From Marinobacterium rhizophilum (lineage in GTDB: Bacteria; Pseudomonadota; Gammaproteobacteria; Pseudomonadales; Balneatricaceae), in NCBI RefSeq assembly GCF_024397915.1, contig NZ_CP073347.1, forward strand, positions 1,426,001-1,490,000: a stretch of DNA of 64,000 bases. Direction: 5' to 3'. The first letter of the stretch is position 1. Every line of letters starts with the position of its first letter. Made by a program: the position numbers and the translations under genes. The notes under the pieces were generated by a model. The model was not told the origin of the DNA. It ran no database searches and was given only the letters and a program-made list of their open reading frames with translations. Positions 34,607-43,334 of the stretch are shown in pieces.

Positions 34607-36730
34607 TTAGTTCAGTTTGCGCCTGAAAGGTGGCAACGCATCCAGCAGCTGCCTGCCATAACGTTTGGTAACCACTCGGCGATCAAGCAAAATAATATTG
34701 CCGCTATCCTGTTCTGTTCTGAGCAGCCGCCCTACCGCCTGTGTAAGCCGCATGGATGCCATCGGCACACTCCAGTCGATAAAGGCATTGCCGCCCTGGC
34801 GTTCAATCCACTCTGCCATGGTCGCGTCCACCGGATCATCCGGCACGCTGAAGGGCAGCTTGGCAATAATGACTTCGGTCAGGTAGTCACCGGGCAAATC
34901 GACCCCTTCTGCGAAAGACGCCAGGCCAAAAATGATGCTCCGCGCCCCCTTGTCGATTGCCGAACGGTGCTGCTGCAGTATTTCGTTCTTCGAAAACTGC
35001 CCCTGGGACAGAATCGTATTCTTAATGGAATCATCAAGTTGTTCAAGCACAGTGCGCATCTGACGCCAGGAACTGAACAACACCAGGGTTGCTCGGGCCT
35101 CGGGGAGCCGCCTGGCCAGAAAATCCGCCACCTCGCTGGTATGCGCCTCGGGATTGGACGGATCGGCCTGCATCGGAGGCACCCAGAGCTCGGCACAGCG
35201 CTGGTGATCGAAGGGGCTTTGCAAGCGCTCGCAGGGACTGTCTGGCGGCAGGCCCAGATCCACCAGCACACGATCAAAGTGCCCCAGGGCGGTCAGTGTG
35301 GCCGAGGTCACGACGGCACCGTAACAGTGCTGCCAGAGGTGTTCGCTCAGGGTCGTTGCCGCCGACACCGGGCTACTGCGGCACTCGAAATCCATGCCAT
35401 CAGGAAGCTCAATCACGTTAATCCAGCGCGCCGTGGGCGAAGCCCCCTCGGGGTCCGGGTTGCGGTAGGAGCGCACCAGCGCATGGATTGACTGCATGCG
35501 CGCCAGCAGCATCCCGGTCTGCGGATACCAGCGCTCGGCCGCGTCCTTTTCGATTTCCGGAATGCCGCCATCAATGGCTTCTTTGAGCAGCTCGACGATC
35601 TGTTCAAACTTGACCACCGCCTTGTCGGCCACCAGGGCCAGGTCACCCGCCTCGATTCGCAACGCCTCTGGCAGTTGCCCGTTGGGGAAGCGAAAGCGAT
35701 CCGATTTCGGGCTGCCATTGGATTCGGTCAGCAGCGCGCGCAGCGTGCGCTGAAAGCTCTCGAGACACTGGTTCAAATCGACAAAAGGCTGCGCCAGCCG
35801 GGATACATAGGTACTGAGCACCTGGTGTTCGCCACAGTCGACTCGCATCTTTTCCAGCTGCCGTGTCGCCGTCGAGAGCCAGCGGAGGCTTCCCGCCACC
35901 CGCATGCTGTAGGAAAAATGACCGATCGCCTTGGCCGCCAGGTGATGACCCTCGTCGAACACATAGATGCTGTCGGTCGGGTCCGGCAGAATGGCGCCGC
36001 CACCGAGCGCCAGATCCGCCATCACCAGGTCATGATTGGCGATCACCACCTCCGCCTGGTCCAGCGACTCGCGCGCCCGGTAAAACGGGCAGGCACTGAA
36101 GTTGTGACAGCGGCGGTTGGTACACTGCAAATGATCACTGGTCAGCGGGTGCCACAGCTGATCCTCCAGTTCACGCTTGAGGTTGTCCCGGTCACCATCC
36201 CAGCGCCCGGAGGCAAACTCATTCAGCAAATCCCGATACAGCCCCAGGTCGGCCTCATCAAGCTTGTGAACCTGTTCGTCTTCGTACAGCGCAATCTGCC
36301 CCATGGCCTCCTGGCTATCGAGCATGCGCTCGGCCTTGCTGATGCACAGGTAGCGCCCGCGCCCCTTCGCCAGGCTGACCTTCACCGGCAGCTGTGCATG
36401 CAGTGCGATATCAGGCAGGTCCTTGTACAGCAGCTGTTCCTGCAGCGCCACGGTGGCCGTTGAGAGCACCAGTTTCTTGCTGGCAGCCTTGGCTATCGGG
36501 ATGGTGCCCAGCAGGTAGGCCAGTGTTTTGCCGGTACCGGTGCCGGCCTCGACCAGCACCACATGCCGCTCGGACTGACGCACACCGCTGGCGTCGGCTT
36601 CAACGCCGCCAATGACCCGGGCCACGGCTCCCACCATCTGGCGCTGCCCATAGCGCGATTTCAGGCCCTTGGCATCGAGAAATGCCCGGTAGGCCTGCTG
36701 AATCTGTTGTTTGAGGTCCTCGGTAAGCAA
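34607..36730 (-). CDS. dinG: ATP-dependent DNA helicase DinG
   Basis: DinG is an XPD-like 5'-3' helicase of the SOS regulon that unwinds R-loops and D-loops. The 707-residue protein has Walker A in EAGTGTGKTLAYL, four cysteines of the Fe-S domain (CISK..., CTNRRCHNFSACPFY), DEGHHLAAKA (DEAH box) and QAVGRLLRTEQDSG (motif VI). It appears to start at TTG, giving MLTEDLKQ as in Pseudomonas DinG. A LexA-type box lies 49 bases upstream at 36779. Confidence 0.93.
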   Translation of the reverse strand: MLTEDLKQQIQQAYRAFLDAKGLKSRYGQRQMVGAVARVIGGVEADASGVRQSERHVVLVEAGTGTGKTLAYLLGTIPIAKAASKKLVLSTATVALQEQLLYKDLPDIALHAQLPVKVSLAKGRGRYLCISKAERMLDSQEAMGQIALYEDEQVHKLDEADLGLYRDLLNEFASGRWDGDRDNLKRELEDQLWHPLTSDHLQCTNRRCHNFSACPFYRARESLDQAEVVIANHDLVMADLALGGGAILPDPTDSIYVFDEGHHLAAKAIGHFSYSMRVAGSLRWLSTATRQLEKMRVDCGEHQVLSTYVSRLAQPFVDLNQCLESFQRTLRALLTESNGSPKSDRFRFPNGQLPEALRIEAGDLALVADKAVVKFEQIVELLKEAIDGGIPEIEKDAAERWYPQTGMLLARMQSIHALVRSYRNPDPEGASPTARWINVIELPDGMDFECRSSPVSAATTLSEHLWQHCYGAVVTSATLTALGHFDRVLVDLGLPPDSPCERLQSPFDHQRCAELWVPPMQADPSNPEAHTSEVADFLARRLPEARATLVLFSSWRQMRTVLEQLDDSIKNTILSQGQFSKNEILQQHRSAIDKGARSIIFGLASFAEGVDLPGDYLTEVIIAKLPFSVPDDPVDATMAEWIERQGGNAFIDWSVPMASMRLTQAVGRLLRTEQDSGNIILLDRRVVTKRYGRQLLDALPPFRRKLN

Positions 36731-36778
36731 CGCGACATCCGGATCAGCTGAGACAGGAGCCGCGATTCTAGCAAAACA

Positions 36779-36794
36779 CTGGATATATCAACAG
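36779..36794. promoter_or_regulatory. LexA (SOS) box nearest dinG
   Basis: CTGGATATATCAACAG matches CTG-N10-CAG, differing from the gammaproteobacterial consensus CTGT-N8-ACAG by one base. It is 49 bases from the dinG start on the minus strand, where E. coli dinG is also SOS-controlled. It can serve dinG and lexA together. Confidence 0.75.
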
Positions 36795-36818
36795 AATTTG
36801 CTTTACGGGATTAAGCTA

Positions 36819-36834
36819 CTGTATATACTTACAC
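36819..36834. promoter_or_regulatory. LexA (SOS) box, distal of the lexA pair
   Basis: CTGTATATACTTACAC matches CTGT-N8-ACAG at all positions but the last. It lies 26 bases before the lexA start codon and only three bases from the next box, giving tandem autoregulatory sites as in E. coli lexA. Confidence 0.8.
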
Positions 36835-36837
36835 CCA

Positions 36838-36853
36838 CTGTATAAAACAACAG
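36838..36853. promoter_or_regulatory. LexA (SOS) box, proximal to lexA
   Basis: CTGTATAAAACAACAG is an exact CTGT-N8-ACAG site. Its last bases overlap the AGG that acts as ribosome binding site, so bound LexA would cover the transcription start region and the translation start of lexA. Confidence 0.85.
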
Positions 36854-36859
36854 GTCAAT

Positions 36860-37483
36860 ATGATGAAACTGACTCGCCGACAAACGGATGTGCTCGAGTG
36901 CATCAAGCAGCATATCGAAACCACCGGCTACCCGCCCACGCGGGCCGACATTGCGCGCGAGCTGGGTTTCAAATCCGCCAATGCCGCCGAAGAACACCTC
37001 AAGGCACTGGCTCGCAAGGGTGCCATCGAAATCATACCGGGCACGTCCCGCGGCATTCGCCTACCCGACCTTGGGCTTGAGGCCGCCAACGAAAGCCTGC
37101 CTATTGTTGGCCAGGTGGCAGCGGGCTCCCCCATCCTCGCCCAGCAGCACATCGAGGATCATTGCACCATCTCGGCCGACTTTTTCCACCCCCAGGCACA
37201 CTACCTGCTGCGGGTAAAAGGCCAGAGTATGCGCAACATCGGCATCATGGACGGCGACCTGCTGGCCGTGCACCAGTGCCAGGAAGTTCGCAATGGTCAG
37301 ATTGTGGTGGCACGCATTGGCGACGAAGTGACCGTCAAACGCTTCAAACGCGAGAAAAACCGGGTCTACCTGATCGCGGAAAACGAAGACTTCGCTCCGA
37401 TCGAGATCGATCTCAAGGAGCAGGAAATTTCCATTGAAGGCCTGGGGGTCGGTGTCATCCGCCGCGGAGGAGAGCCACTATGA
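36860..37483 (+). CDS. lexA: LexA repressor
   Basis: LexA represses the SOS regulon and cleaves itself when RecA is active. The 207-residue protein has an N-terminal winged helix (residues 1-70), the cleavage site Ala88-Gly89 in QVAAGSPI, and the Ser123/Lys160 protease dyad (GQSMRN; DEVTVKR). Numbers are offset by four from E. coli. There are two ATGs in a row at the start. Its stop overlaps the sulA start (ATGA), so lexA and sulA form one operon under the tandem SOS boxes. Confidence 0.97.
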   Translation: MMKLTRRQTDVLECIKQHIETTGYPPTRADIARELGFKSANAAEEHLKALARKGAIEIIPGTSRGIRLPDLGLEAANESLPIVGQVAAGSPILAQQHIEDHCTISADFFHPQAHYLLRVKGQSMRNIGIMDGDLLAVHQCQEVRNGQIVVARIGDEVTVKRFKREKNRVYLIAENEDFAPIEIDLKEQEISIEGLGVGVIRRGGEPL

Positions 37484-37932
37484 ACCTCGCACCCGCAGCC
37501 AAAGTACGGCGTACCCTGCTGCAACACAAACGCCCTGGCCTGGATCGCACCGAACCGCGCGCACCCCGGGCCGGCAACCTGACCGAGATCATTACACATG
37601 ATACTGACCTCTCCAGCATGCCGCTGCTGATGCCCCTGCTGGCCCAGCTGAGCCGGGATGACCGCTGGTTTGCCTGGGTCGCACCGCCTGCCCTGCTGCC
37701 AAAGACACTGCTGACTGACGCCGGCATCGACCTTGGCAAGGTGATACTGCTGCAGCCAGACAGCACGCACAGCGTTTTTGATCTGGCACGCCGCGCGCTT
37801 GGCGCCGGCACCTGCCATGCCGTCATATCCTGGCCGGGATACCTGTCGGAGTTTGAACTCAAGGCTCTGGAACAGGCAGCCGCCTGCGGCGATAGCCACG
37901 GCATTCTGATTCGGGGCCGTGAACAGGCCTGA
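37480..37932 (+). CDS. sulA: SulA-like cell division inhibitor
   Basis: This 150-residue protein follows lexA with a four-base overlap, exactly where Pseudomonas carries sulA. The central ITHDTDLSSMPLLMPLLAQLSRDDRWFAWVAPP region matches the SulA/ImuA-like fold in character. SulA blocks FtsZ polymerisation during DNA damage. The C-terminus (SHGILIRG) is also typical. Identification rests on moderate similarity plus context. Confidence 0.85.
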   Translation: MNLAPAAKVRRTLLQHKRPGLDRTEPRAPRAGNLTEIITHDTDLSSMPLLMPLLAQLSRDDRWFAWVAPPALLPKTLLTDAGIDLGKVILLQPDSTHSVFDLARRALGAGTCHAVISWPGYLSEFELKALEQAAACGDSHGILIRGREQA

Positions 37933-37948
37933 GCATTATGGTCAGGCC
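37926..37948. terminator. Stem-loop at the sulA stop
   Basis: GGCCTGA and TCAGGCC form a perfect 7-bp stem with a nine-base loop, spanning the sulA stop codon between convergent genes. There is no T-run, so it may be a weak terminator or an mRNA 3'-end stabiliser. Confidence 0.4.
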
Positions 37949-37989
37949 CACTGCCAACAGGGAAGAAGCTTTGCCTGAGCAAAGCGGTG

Positions 37990-38235
37990 CTAGTGGATCA
38001 CGGGCGGCCTGAGCACATCCGCCTCGGCTTCGCGCTGGCGCACTCCCGCCTCTGCTACCAGCTGAACGCCGGCGGACAGCATGATCTTGGCGATATTGAT
38101 GCGCTCGTCGCCCAGCGTGCTCGCAAGCTCGTCGGAAAAGCGCAGCTTCAGCAAGGGTTCATCCGTTTCGCTGGCGCGGCGCACAACAATGTCGCCCGAC
38201 TCCAGCATGACAATTTCCAGTACCGTATCTTTCAT
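37990..38235 (-). CDS. Conserved small protein of unknown function beside lexA-sulA
   Basis: This 81-residue soluble protein has MKDTVLEIVMLESGDIVVRR at its start, a KLRFSDELASTLGD segment and a charged tail. I know a small conserved protein at the same place in Pseudomonas (between sulA and the DUF6586 gene), and this fits by size and position. No function is known and no motif is visible. It is convergent with sulA. Confidence 0.7.
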   Translation of the reverse strand: MKDTVLEIVMLESGDIVVRRASETDEPLLKLRFSDELASTLGDERINIAKIMLSAGVQLVAEAGVRQREAEADVLRPPVIH

Positions 38236-38327
38236 TCGATCCTTTCTACAGAGTCCAAAGTTGCGGCGACAGTCACCGGGCGGGCAGGTGCACAGCCTGC
38301 ATTAACACGACCGGCACCGACAGATAC

Positions 38328-38852
38328 TCACCATTCCTGCATACCGGCCCGCAGCCGTTCTGCCAGCTGCGCCAGGTCGCGATACCATTGGCGACACTGC
38401 TGCGGCGTGACCTGAGCTTCCGCCCCTCCGCCACCCAGCTGCACCAGGGATATCTCGGACTGGCTCGACGCAGCCGCATTCGCAGTGCGCACCTCAGTCC
38501 CGGACTGCCAGCAGGCCTCGTACGCGCTGCGCAGGCAACGCAGCCAACTGCCCTCAGCCTGCTCCAGCGAGGCAAGCTCGGTGCGCTCGGGCGACTGCAG
38601 CGCCGCCCGCTCGAACAAGGCATCCAGGTCAGCGAATTGCTGCACCTTGGCAGCGTCCAGTCGGTAGTGATGTGCAATCTCGCGCAGCAGGGCACCATAG
38701 GCCGACACCAGCTGAAACAGCACCCCTTCCTGGGCACACTCAAGCCGGGCCTGGCGACTCCAGCCGGTCGACTCGTCAGCTTGCGCCAGCTGTTCCAGCT
38801 GCAGCTGAACAAAGTTCAGCTTCTGACTGGTTCGGGTTACAAATACGCTCAT
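38328..38852 (-). CDS. DUF6586-type protein
   Basis: This is a 174-residue, mostly alpha-helical cytoplasmic protein without signal or membrane segment. The N-terminal NFVQLQLEQL and FQLVSAYGALLREIAHHY match the family found upstream of topA in Pseudomonas (DUF6586). The function is unknown. I chose the ATG at 38852, with GGAG eight bases upstream. It starts 21 bases after topA on the same strand, so probably they share a transcript. Confidence 0.72.
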   Translation of the reverse strand: MSVFVTRTSQKLNFVQLQLEQLAQADESTGWSRQARLECAQEGVLFQLVSAYGALLREIAHHYRLDAAKVQQFADLDALFERAALQSPERTELASLEQAEGSWLRCLRSAYEACWQSGTEVRTANAAASSQSEISLVQLGGGGAEAQVTPQQCRQWYRDLAQLAERLRAGMQEW

Positions 38853-38873
38853 CAAACCTGCTCCAGCGACAGC

Positions 38874-41513
38874 CTACTTGGATTTCTTGGCCTTTTCTTC
38901 CACCACCCAGCGACCACCGTCAAAGTAGGCGCGCCAGCCGGTGGCCTTGCCTTCGACTTCAGTCATCACGTACTGCTCCTTGGTCTTGCGACTGAAGCGC
39001 ACCAGGGTCGGGTTGCCATCCCCATCCGCCACCGGGGCATCAAACAGAAAAGTGTACTTGGGATCGATCTCATCCTTGTGCGGCAACAGCTCCCTGATTT
39101 TGGGCGGCCGCGTTTCCCGGTTCTTCGGAAACTGACTCGCGGCCAGGAAGAGCCCGCTGGCACCGTCACGCAGAATGTAGGTGTCGTCCACTTTTTCGCA
39201 CTGCAGTTCGGGCATCGGCACCGGGTCCATTTTCGGCGGTGCAGCTTCGCCGCTTTTCAGCAGCTTGCGGGTATTCTTGCATTCGCTGTTTGAGCAACCG
39301 AAATACTTGCCGAAGCGACCGGTTTTCAGCTCCATCTGGGCGCTGCACTTGTCACACTCGATGGTGGGCCCTTCGTAGCCCTTGATCCGGTAGCTGCCAT
39401 GCTCGACTTCAAAGCCATCACAATCCGGGTTGTTGCCACAAACGTGCAGCTTGCGCGACTGGTCGATCAGGTAGGAATCCATCGCCGCGCTGCATTTGAC
39501 GCAACGGTGCTTCTTGCGCAGCAGGCGTGATTCAGCCTCGTCATCCGCATCCTCGCTGATCACCTCGTCACCGGACACCAGGTTGATGGTCTCCTTGCAG
39601 CGCTCCTTGGGCGGCAATGCGTAGCCGGAGCAGCCCAGGAACACGCCGGTACTGGCGGTGCGGATCATCATGACCCGGCCACAGACCGGACAGGGGATAT
39701 CGGTTTCCGTCGGCGTGTTGGGGCGCATGCCGCCCTCTTCGCTGCGCGACTCCGCCAGCTTCTGCACGAAGCCGGCGTAGAAACCGTCAAGCACCTGTTT
39801 CCAGTTCTTGTCGCCACTGGCGACATCATCCAGCGCTTCTTCCATGCGCGCGGTAAAACTGAAGTCCATCAGATCGGTAAAGTTTTCCGTCAGGCGCTCG
39901 GTAACAATATCGCCCATTTTCTGGGCATAAAAGCGTCGATTCTGCACTTCAACATAACCGCGATCCTGAATCGTGGAAATGATCGCCGCATAGGTCGAAG
40001 GACGGCCAATGCCCCGCTTTTCCAGCTCTTTGACCAGGCTGGCTTCGGTATAGCGTGGTGCAGGCTTGGTAAAGTGCTGCTTGGGATCGAGCAGCTCCAG
40101 TGCCAGGGTCTGGCCGGCCTTCAGATCCGGCAGAATCACGTCTTCGTCATTCTTGCCCTTGGCCGGCAACACCCGGGTGAAGCCGTCAAATTTCAGAATG
40201 CGGCCGCGCGTACGCAGTTCGAAATCCCCGGCGCTCACCTGCACCCGGGTACTCAGGTACTCCGCGGGCCTCATCTGGCACGCCAGGAACTGGCGCCGAA
40301 TAAGGTCGTACAGACGCTCGGCGTCTCGTTCCATGTTGGTCAGCGCCGTTGCCTCGATGCTCACATCGGACGGCCGGATGGCCTCATGGGCTTCCTGCGC
40401 GCCTTCCTTGCTGCTGTACACCACCGGCGCATCGGGCAGGTACTTGCTGCCGAAGGCATCGCCGATGTATTCGCGGCACTGCGCCACCGCATCGCTGCTC
40501 AGGTTGGTGGAGTCGGTACGCATATAGGTGATGTAACCGGCCTCATACAGCCGCTGAGCCATCATCATGGTTTTCTTGACGCCAAAGCCCAGGCGGGTGC
40601 TGGCCGCCTGCTGCAGCGTGGAGGTGATATAAGGCGCACCCGGCTTGGTCGTGGTCGGCTTGTCTTCCCGCTTGACGACCTCGTAGGTCGCGCCTTCCAG
40701 CAGTTTTACCGACGCACTGGTTTGCGCTTGCGACACCGGCCTGAACGCCTGGTCCTTGTAACGGGTCACCTGGAGGCGCACAGCCGCCTTGTCGCTGGTG
40801 CGGGTATCGGCGTGCAGCTCCCAGTATTCTTCCGGCACAAAGGCACGGATCTCGCGCTCGCGCTCGACGACAAGCCGGGTCGCAACCGACTGCACCCGCC
40901 CTGCGGACAGGCCACGGGCAACCTTTTCCCACAGCAGCGGCGACAGCATGTAACCCACGACACGATCGAGAAAGCGTCGCGCCTGCTGAGCATTGACCCG
41001 CGCCAGGTCAAGCTCGGAGGGCTGTTCAAACGCCGATTTAATGGCCTTCTTGGTGATTTCGTTAAAAACCACCCGACGGTAACGGGAGTCATCCCCGCCG
41101 ATAGCCTCGCGCAAATGCCAGGCGATCGCCTCCCCTTCGCGGTCCAAGTCGGTCGCGAGATAGATTTCGTCGGCGTTTTCGGCCAGACGTTTCAGTTCTT
41201 CAACGACCTTTTCCTTGCCCGGCAGAATTTCGTAGTGCGCCGCCCAGCCGTTATCTGGATCAACGCCCATGCGGCCGATGAGCTGTTCCCTGGACTTGCG
41301 CTCCTTGTAGACCGCCTTGTCCTCGGGCGACATCTTGCGTGTGAGCGCCGCCTGGCGCGCACGCTCCTTGGGATCACTTTTGGTTGCGGTTCCGCTGGTC
41401 GGAAGATCGCGAATATGGCCTACGCTCGACTTAACGACATACTGGCTGCCGAGGTATTTGTTTATCGTCTTGGCCTTAGCCGGAGACTCGACGATAACGA
41501 GAGACTTTCCCAT
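38874..41513 (-). CDS. topA: DNA topoisomerase I
   Basis: TopA relaxes negative supercoils behind RNA polymerase. The 879-residue protein begins with the TOPRIM domain (LVIVESPAKAKTI; DLDREGEAIAWHL). The catalytic tyrosine is in GYITYMRTDSTN, around residue 320. Three C-terminal zinc ribbons carry four Cys each (CPVCG, CVKC, CDKC), and a basic tail follows. I chose the ATG at 41513 with AGGA ten bases upstream; an open 16-residue extension is not family-like. Confidence 0.97.
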   Translation of the reverse strand: MGKSLVIVESPAKAKTINKYLGSQYVVKSSVGHIRDLPTSGTATKSDPKERARQAALTRKMSPEDKAVYKERKSREQLIGRMGVDPDNGWAAHYEILPGKEKVVEELKRLAENADEIYLATDLDREGEAIAWHLREAIGGDDSRYRRVVFNEITKKAIKSAFEQPSELDLARVNAQQARRFLDRVVGYMLSPLLWEKVARGLSAGRVQSVATRLVVEREREIRAFVPEEYWELHADTRTSDKAAVRLQVTRYKDQAFRPVSQAQTSASVKLLEGATYEVVKREDKPTTTKPGAPYITSTLQQAASTRLGFGVKKTMMMAQRLYEAGYITYMRTDSTNLSSDAVAQCREYIGDAFGSKYLPDAPVVYSSKEGAQEAHEAIRPSDVSIEATALTNMERDAERLYDLIRRQFLACQMRPAEYLSTRVQVSAGDFELRTRGRILKFDGFTRVLPAKGKNDEDVILPDLKAGQTLALELLDPKQHFTKPAPRYTEASLVKELEKRGIGRPSTYAAIISTIQDRGYVEVQNRRFYAQKMGDIVTERLTENFTDLMDFSFTARMEEALDDVASGDKNWKQVLDGFYAGFVQKLAESRSEEGGMRPNTPTETDIPCPVCGRVMMIRTASTGVFLGCSGYALPPKERCKETINLVSGDEVISEDADDEAESRLLRKKHRCVKCSAAMDSYLIDQSRKLHVCGNNPDCDGFEVEHGSYRIKGYEGPTIECDKCSAQMELKTGRFGKYFGCSNSECKNTRKLLKSGEAAPPKMDPVPMPELQCEKVDDTYILRDGASGLFLAASQFPKNRETRPPKIRELLPHKDEIDPKYTFLFDAPVADGDGNPTLVRFSRKTKEQYVMTEVEGKATGWRAYFDGGRWVVEEKAKKSK

Positions 41514-41670
41514 AAAATAATGTTCCTTGGCGCGGAATCGGCTGACTGAATCAGCGTGCATATATAAGTGCTGACATTGCGGGGGTCAAGCAAAGCGAAG
41601 AAAAAGCTGCTTTTTTGGCCCCTATCGGGGCAGAACGCTGCATCAGATGAAAAAAGCTTCTGTTACACTT

Positions 41671-41676
41671 TATAAT
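41671..41676 (+). promoter_or_regulatory. Perfect -10 hexamer upstream of the 41701 gene
   Basis: TATAAT occurs at 41671-41676, 24 bases before the start codon of the gene at 41701. No convincing -35 box is present at the usual distance, so an activator or weak basal promoter is possible. The transcript would have a very short leader. Confidence 0.45.
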
Positions 41677-41700
41677 TCAGCGAGTTAATAACCAACCCCC

Positions 41701-42423
41701 ATGGCGCTCATGCTGCACGACAACCTCCTCATACTCATCATAATCGCCGTTGTCGGACTCCTGGCCCTGATCGGCAGCCATATCATTAGCCAGCGGGAAC
41801 AGCAGGCCCGCAAACAGGCCGCCCGGGTCAAGTGGCTTGGCCAGCAGGCCGAACACGGCATCAACGCCCTGGGGATTCTGCGGGCCTGCGGCTGCAAGCC
41901 CGAGATTATCGAGCGCATTGAGACCCAGGTGGCTGCGCGGCTCGGCGAAATGGCCGCCCTGACACCGGACAACCCGCTGCTCACCACCCTGAACGGCCAG
42001 AAACAGAACGCGGATCGCGCCACATCCGCTGCCGCTGCGCTCAACAGCGACCGCGCCATCAAGCGCGCCTCCATCTACATTAACTATGCCCGCGAACTGC
42101 TGGCGGACATGGCTCAGACCAACAGCCTGTCTCCCGCGCTGGCCAAGAGCTACGCCCAGGAGCTGCACTGGCTGAATGTGTCGATCATCGCCACGGCACA
42201 CCTGAGCCAGGGCCAGAAAAGCATTGGCCTGCAGGACAAGCCCGCCGCCCTGTCACACCTCAAGCACGCCAAGGCCGTACTGACCCGCGCCATGGTGCCG
42301 CAGCAGTTCAAGCAGGAGCGCCTGGCGCAGATCCAGACCCTGCTCGACAGCCTCGAACCCAGGCCCCAGCGCCCGGACGGCACCCTGGCCGACAACCTGG
42401 ACGCCTACTTCAAGGATAACTAA
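41701..42423 (+). CDS. Membrane-anchored protein of unknown function
   Basis: This 240-residue protein has one N-terminal hydrophobic helix (about residues 9-25, LLILIIIAVVGLLALIG) and then a long helical, Gln/Ala-rich soluble part. I do not recognise a domain. AIKRASIYINYARELLADMAQ and a Pro-rich end (EPRPQRPDGTLADNLDAYF) are visible. The N-in topology would put the bulk in the cytoplasm, since the helix is followed by basic residues. It lies divergent from topA and alone on its strand. Confidence 0.7.
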   Translation: MALMLHDNLLILIIIAVVGLLALIGSHIISQREQQARKQAARVKWLGQQAEHGINALGILRACGCKPEIIERIETQVAARLGEMAALTPDNPLLTTLNGQKQNADRATSAAAALNSDRAIKRASIYINYARELLADMAQTNSLSPALAKSYAQELHWLNVSIIATAHLSQGQKSIGLQDKPAALSHLKHAKAVLTRAMVPQQFKQERLAQIQTLLDSLEPRPQRPDGTLADNLDAYFKDN

Positions 42424-42489
42424 CGCCAGCACGGCCTGGCCGGCAGCGCTTGTGAACGCCTCTTCAAGAACCACCGAAACAGCCCGGTG

Positions 42490-42720
42490 TCAGAGCTCGC
42501 CGATACGGGCAAAGCGGGCCACCGGCTCACCGGCAGGCCCCTGCACGGTTTCAACAAACATGGCCAGCGGTCGCACCCAGAGCCCGCCTTCGCCATAGCA
42601 GGGCCGATACACCACCAGCCACTCCTCGGTTTCGGAATGGCGTGCACAGCCCACCACTTCGTACTCGCTGCCCTTGTAGTGCCGATAGCGCCCTGGCTGC
42701 GGCTGTTGCGATTCGTTCAC
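42490..42720 (-). CDS. DUF1653 domain protein
   Basis: This 76-residue protein is almost entirely a DUF1653 domain (GRYRHYKGSEYEVVGCARHSETEEWLVVYRP, given here only by its ends: a small beta fold). The function is unknown. The start is GTG at 42720 with a perfect AAGGAGG five bases upstream; the frame continues to a TTG further up, which sits inside the ribosome binding site region. A DUF1653 gene next to topA is also known from Pseudomonas. Confidence 0.85.
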   Translation of the reverse strand: MNESQQPQPGRYRHYKGSEYEVVGCARHSETEEWLVVYRPCYGEGGLWVRPLAMFVETVQGPAGEPVARFARIGEL

Positions 42721-42731
42721 TTTAACCTCCT

Positions 42732-43241
42732 TCAAAATCCCTGACTGGCAATGCGCTGCAGGGCGGCCCTGATGGTTTCCAGCGCGTCCACCCCGCCGCG
42801 TTCGCGCCAGAATGCCGAAACATGTATCGGTGTCGATTCCAGCGCCACCACATCCTCGGGCAGCGCCGGCAGCAGATCCGCCAGCGTTGCGAGCTGGGCT
42901 GGCGTCAAGACCCCCTCGCCCTGCTTCCAGCTCCAGCCGTCCGGCAAGCCGTCACAGGCCAGGGAACGAAGCCGGAACACCTGCCAGGGCACCAGACGCT
43001 CACGCTGGGCGGCACTGAGGCCGCTGCGCTGCTGCCGGTAGGCGGCACGCTCATATTCTTCTTCCTCGAACTCGCCGGTCGCCCGCGGCGCCGTCAGTCG
43101 CACCAGCTGCACATGCAGCCCCAGGGTACGGGCCTTGCTGCGCAACAGCGCCTGGGCCTTTTCCCGCGGCGATGGCATGGCCCACATCATCGAGCCCACC
43201 AGCGACAGCATGATCAGTACGATTATTCCCCACGTCCACAT
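42732..43241 (-). CDS. Membrane-anchored hypothetical protein
   Basis: This 169-residue protein has one N-terminal transmembrane segment (about residues 4-21) and a soluble C-terminal domain. I cannot name the family. A conserved-looking WQVFRLRSLACDGLPDGWSW block and a helical end are visible. Its TGA overlaps the Shine-Dalgarno region of the DUF1653 gene, so the two are almost certainly translated from one message. Confidence 0.7.
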   Translation of the reverse strand: MWTWGIIVLIMLSLVGSMMWAMPSPREKAQALLRSKARTLGLHVQLVRLTAPRATGEFEEEEYERAAYRQQRSGLSAAQRERLVPWQVFRLRSLACDGLPDGWSWKQGEGVLTPAQLATLADLLPALPEDVVALESTPIHVSAFWRERGGVDALETIRAALQRIASQGF

Positions 43242-43334
43242 AAAAGCCCCGCACCCTGCTGAATGTTTGAGTGCCCGATTGCCGGGTCACTATGCTAATC
43301 TCAAGTTAACTAAACCAGATGGAAACCTTTGATC

